DNA from: Campylobacterales bacterium
GTDB taxonomy: Bacteria; Campylobacterota; Campylobacteria; Campylobacterales; Hydrogenimonadaceae
DNA length: 7,469 nt
Assembly (NCBI GenBank): GCA_026986055.1
Contig: JALSPH010000242.1
Location: 1 to 7,469, forward strand
Direction of reading: 5' to 3'
Below, in pieces: positions 7,101-7,469 of this stretch; position 1 is the first letter of the stretch, and each line of letters opens with the position of its first letter. A program made the translations under genes and the position numbers. The notes beneath the pieces were generated by a model, which saw only the letters and a list, made by a program, of their open reading frames with translations, made no database searches and was not told where the DNA came from.

Positions 7101-7240
7101 TCGCTACGGGGCAGGCTGTCATACTTCAACCCATAGCAGTCTCCATAGGTTTCGGACTCCTATGGGGTACTATACTGAACCTCTACTACCTTCCGACACT
7201 ATATGCGGTAATAAACAGGATAGAGCCAAGCGTAAAGTGA
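4154..7240 (+). CDS. RND-family efflux permease (AcrB/MexB-like inner-membrane transporter)
   Basis: This is a full-length (1028 aa) proton-driven resistance-nodulation-division transporter with the usual two-fold layout. TM1 is at about 12-29, followed by a first periplasmic porter loop to about 330. TM2-TM6 lie at about 330-478 and TM7 at about 514-532. A second periplasmic loop runs to about 870, and TM8-TM12 lie at about 873-1020. TM4 contains GIVVDDAVVVAEN with the proton-relay pair D395-D396. In TM10, where AcrB has Lys940, the motif is GVVINDGIIMLDF, with Asn/Asp (N937-D938). This points to a subclass outside the classic AcrB drug pumps, but the substrate is unknown. An in-frame TAG at 4148-4150 fixes the start at ATG 4154, which has no Shine-Dalgarno. 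No membrane-fusion or TolC-like partner is adjacent: the upstream gene is divergent and downstream is non-RND sequence. The gene uses many ATA and AGA/AGG codons. Confidence 0.96.
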   Translation: MRFIEYFINNKRLNYVLLLFILIAGINAYREIPKELFPEVTLNMIGVSGGYAGSSAKMLDKMAVRDIEESIEGISGIKTTETVIVPGRFDIILTLNDDADPIDVLSKVKDAIAASRQYLPADMTEPVATHLTRKRDVLSISLSSDKLNRDSLVEAAKEMKRKIMQMGNIAEVKIYGDSDEEILIKVDSRALKAYGLSPAEFTAAISNLSYIYPVGDIEEPGKFVYLSTVHGKGSIEGWKKAIVKVGGSYIRLEEVAEVTRELAKTSTLSSFNGRENVSLKVYKDAKGDAIALSKKLHRFVENYKKIHPELYVNIYHDTSRPIKKRLDVIISNILIGLVLIFVTMALLVNFRIAAIVTLGIPFSFAIGLLFLYYAGYTINIVSLLGALIVIGIVVDDAVVVAENIQRYIDEGLERHTAVLKGLKEMVLPVTLATVTTVAAFLPLFMLSGEISHFIILIPIVVVAVLIGSLLESFLFLPLHAKEFLKRGKNLVEWTPLIRLYERSLMFMVRYKKSFLLIFLIGIPVATALLLKSLHFQFFPSFDSNYIYVTGKLDSNTPIEKTGAIAKEMEREILKHKDELGLKSVSAVVGSRTTLGGENEKESGSLYITLELYDLVDRDWVNRYINPIFNLSFDFNDPMKKREKRTYELAQPLMKIVEPFRERYGFEELGVRQRHVGVIRNDIKINFSADDEDLVVKQMRRVKRALLAIEGVTGVSDNLRYGKMEYKIAINEYGEKLGLSEGEVARILSAYFLQRRQALTFGSDGVVEIRTEDLRKDSLSELMEFELPLQSGGYVKLSDVADFEKSRDFAQIKKRDGEAVKTVFASVDKHKITANDAIERISHLLEEVEKSGVKVTLLGEKEKNEQLAKEMKSATVIALFLILISLLLIFSKIKYALMVMSVIPFSILGALAGHILLGMNLSMASIIGILGLAGVVINDGIIMLDFLHGTHESKTFFERAKLRLRPILITSLTTFLGLSTLIFFATGQAVILQPIAVSIGFGLLWGTILNLYYLPTLYAVINRIEPSVK

Positions 7241-7293
7241 GCTGTACTGAAGTCCATTCGATATATTTGATATGTTTTTGAGTGGCAAGTTGA

Positions 7294-7469
7294 AACTCTA
7301 TATACTCACTATACCGGCGGCAAGTCAAAAGCGGGCCGGATACGTTTTGGTTTTTTTTCAGAGGGTTCAATCCTGCGCTAACTCTAAAGTTGGCTCAGGT
7401 TCTGGAGAACCTAACTCCGAAGTACAAAATAGTCGATGATTATTTGACGTTTTGGTTTATAGTCTATGT
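7294..7469 (+). pseudogene. Remnant resembling the C-terminal DUF234 region of a COG1672-type ATPase (partial)
   Basis: The frame opening after the TGA at 7291 and running off the right edge encodes about 58 residues, including TPKYKIVDDYLTFWFIVY. The pattern Y-x-I-x-D-x-[YF]-L-x-F-W-F is characteristic of the DUF234 region of archaeal/bacterial P-loop ATPases of the COG1672 group. A related block, DTFWFFFRGFNPALTLKLAQ, occurs about 35 residues earlier. Its copy of the 12-base sequence ACGTTTTGGTTT (7342-7353) is repeated at 7447-7458. There is no ATG or GTG in this frame before the motif. The missing 300 or so residues of ATPase and helix-turn-helix would have to overlap the RND gene, so a 5'-truncated, possibly rearranged remnant is the best reading. 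The family call rests on a short motif and is tentative. Confidence 0.4.
7314..7358 (+). terminator. Possible terminator downstream of the RND gene
   Basis: CCGGC (7314-7318) can pair with GCCGG (7335-7339) around a 16-base loop. An alternative stem is CAAAA near 7326-7330 with TTTTG (7345-7349). Both precede an eight-T run at 7351-7358. The stem is short, and the same bases also encode part of the ATPase-like remnant, so the call is weak. Confidence 0.35.

Noticed and set aside
6580..7122. 180-codon minus-strand frame opposite the 3' part of the RND gene
   Set aside because: It is antisense to conserved transmembrane segments, has low-complexity Ser/Met/Phe composition, and has no ribosome binding site.
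7397..7412. Inverted repeat AGGTTCT-GG-AGAACCT
   Set aside because: A two-base loop is too short for a stable hairpin, it lies inside the coding-like remnant, and nothing around it suggests an operator.
1..7469. CRISPR array, tRNA/rRNA genes, integrase or IS element
   Set aside because: I looked for them and saw no regularly spaced repeats, cloverleaf sequences, transposase motifs or attachment-site pairs.

Overview
The window reads as chromosomal DNA of a Campylobacterota (Epsilonproteobacteria) member, probably a free-living sulfur/hydrogen-oxidising type rather than a host-associated one. The reasons are a glutamine synthetase with Phe in place of the adenylylated Tyr (as known for Helicobacter), promoters that are mostly a -10 box preceded by T-runs, and the moderate GC content. 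The genus is inference. I see no CRISPR array, tRNA, rRNA, integrase or transposase.

Layout. Positions 1-396 (minus) hold the receiver domain of an OmpR-type response regulator whose DNA-binding half lies off the left edge. Positions 480-659 form a long imperfect palindrome. Its right arm overlaps the 3' end of a 43-codon minus-strand gene (626-757) for a small exported peptide with a strong ribosome binding site. glnA (874-2304, minus) follows with its own promoter. Upstream of it is a two-gene minus-strand unit: a CvfB-like S1/winged-helix RNA-binding protein (3216-4073), then a HisJ-type PHP phosphatase (2440-3219), joined by a GTGA start/stop overlap. An 80-bp divergent promoter region (4074-4153) separates that unit from a full-length RND efflux permease (4154-7240, plus). 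The last 230 bases hold a possible terminator and an apparent remnant of a COG1672/DUF234-type ATPase.

How the genes relate. There is no single pathway. glnA serves nitrogen assimilation. The CvfB/HisJ pair is probably co-transcribed. The RND permease stands without a membrane-fusion or outer-membrane partner in view, so its partners would be encoded elsewhere. The response regulator's target is unknown.

The least ordinary region is 480-757. There a small secreted-peptide gene ends inside one arm of a 180-bp palindromic element whose plus-strand RNA would be capped by a C(UACG)G tetraloop. The 4074-4160 region is also unusual: both divergent genes lack a visible Shine-Dalgarno sequence and have -10 boxes placed as for leaderless transcripts. 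I found no clear evidence of a complete new multi-gene system.
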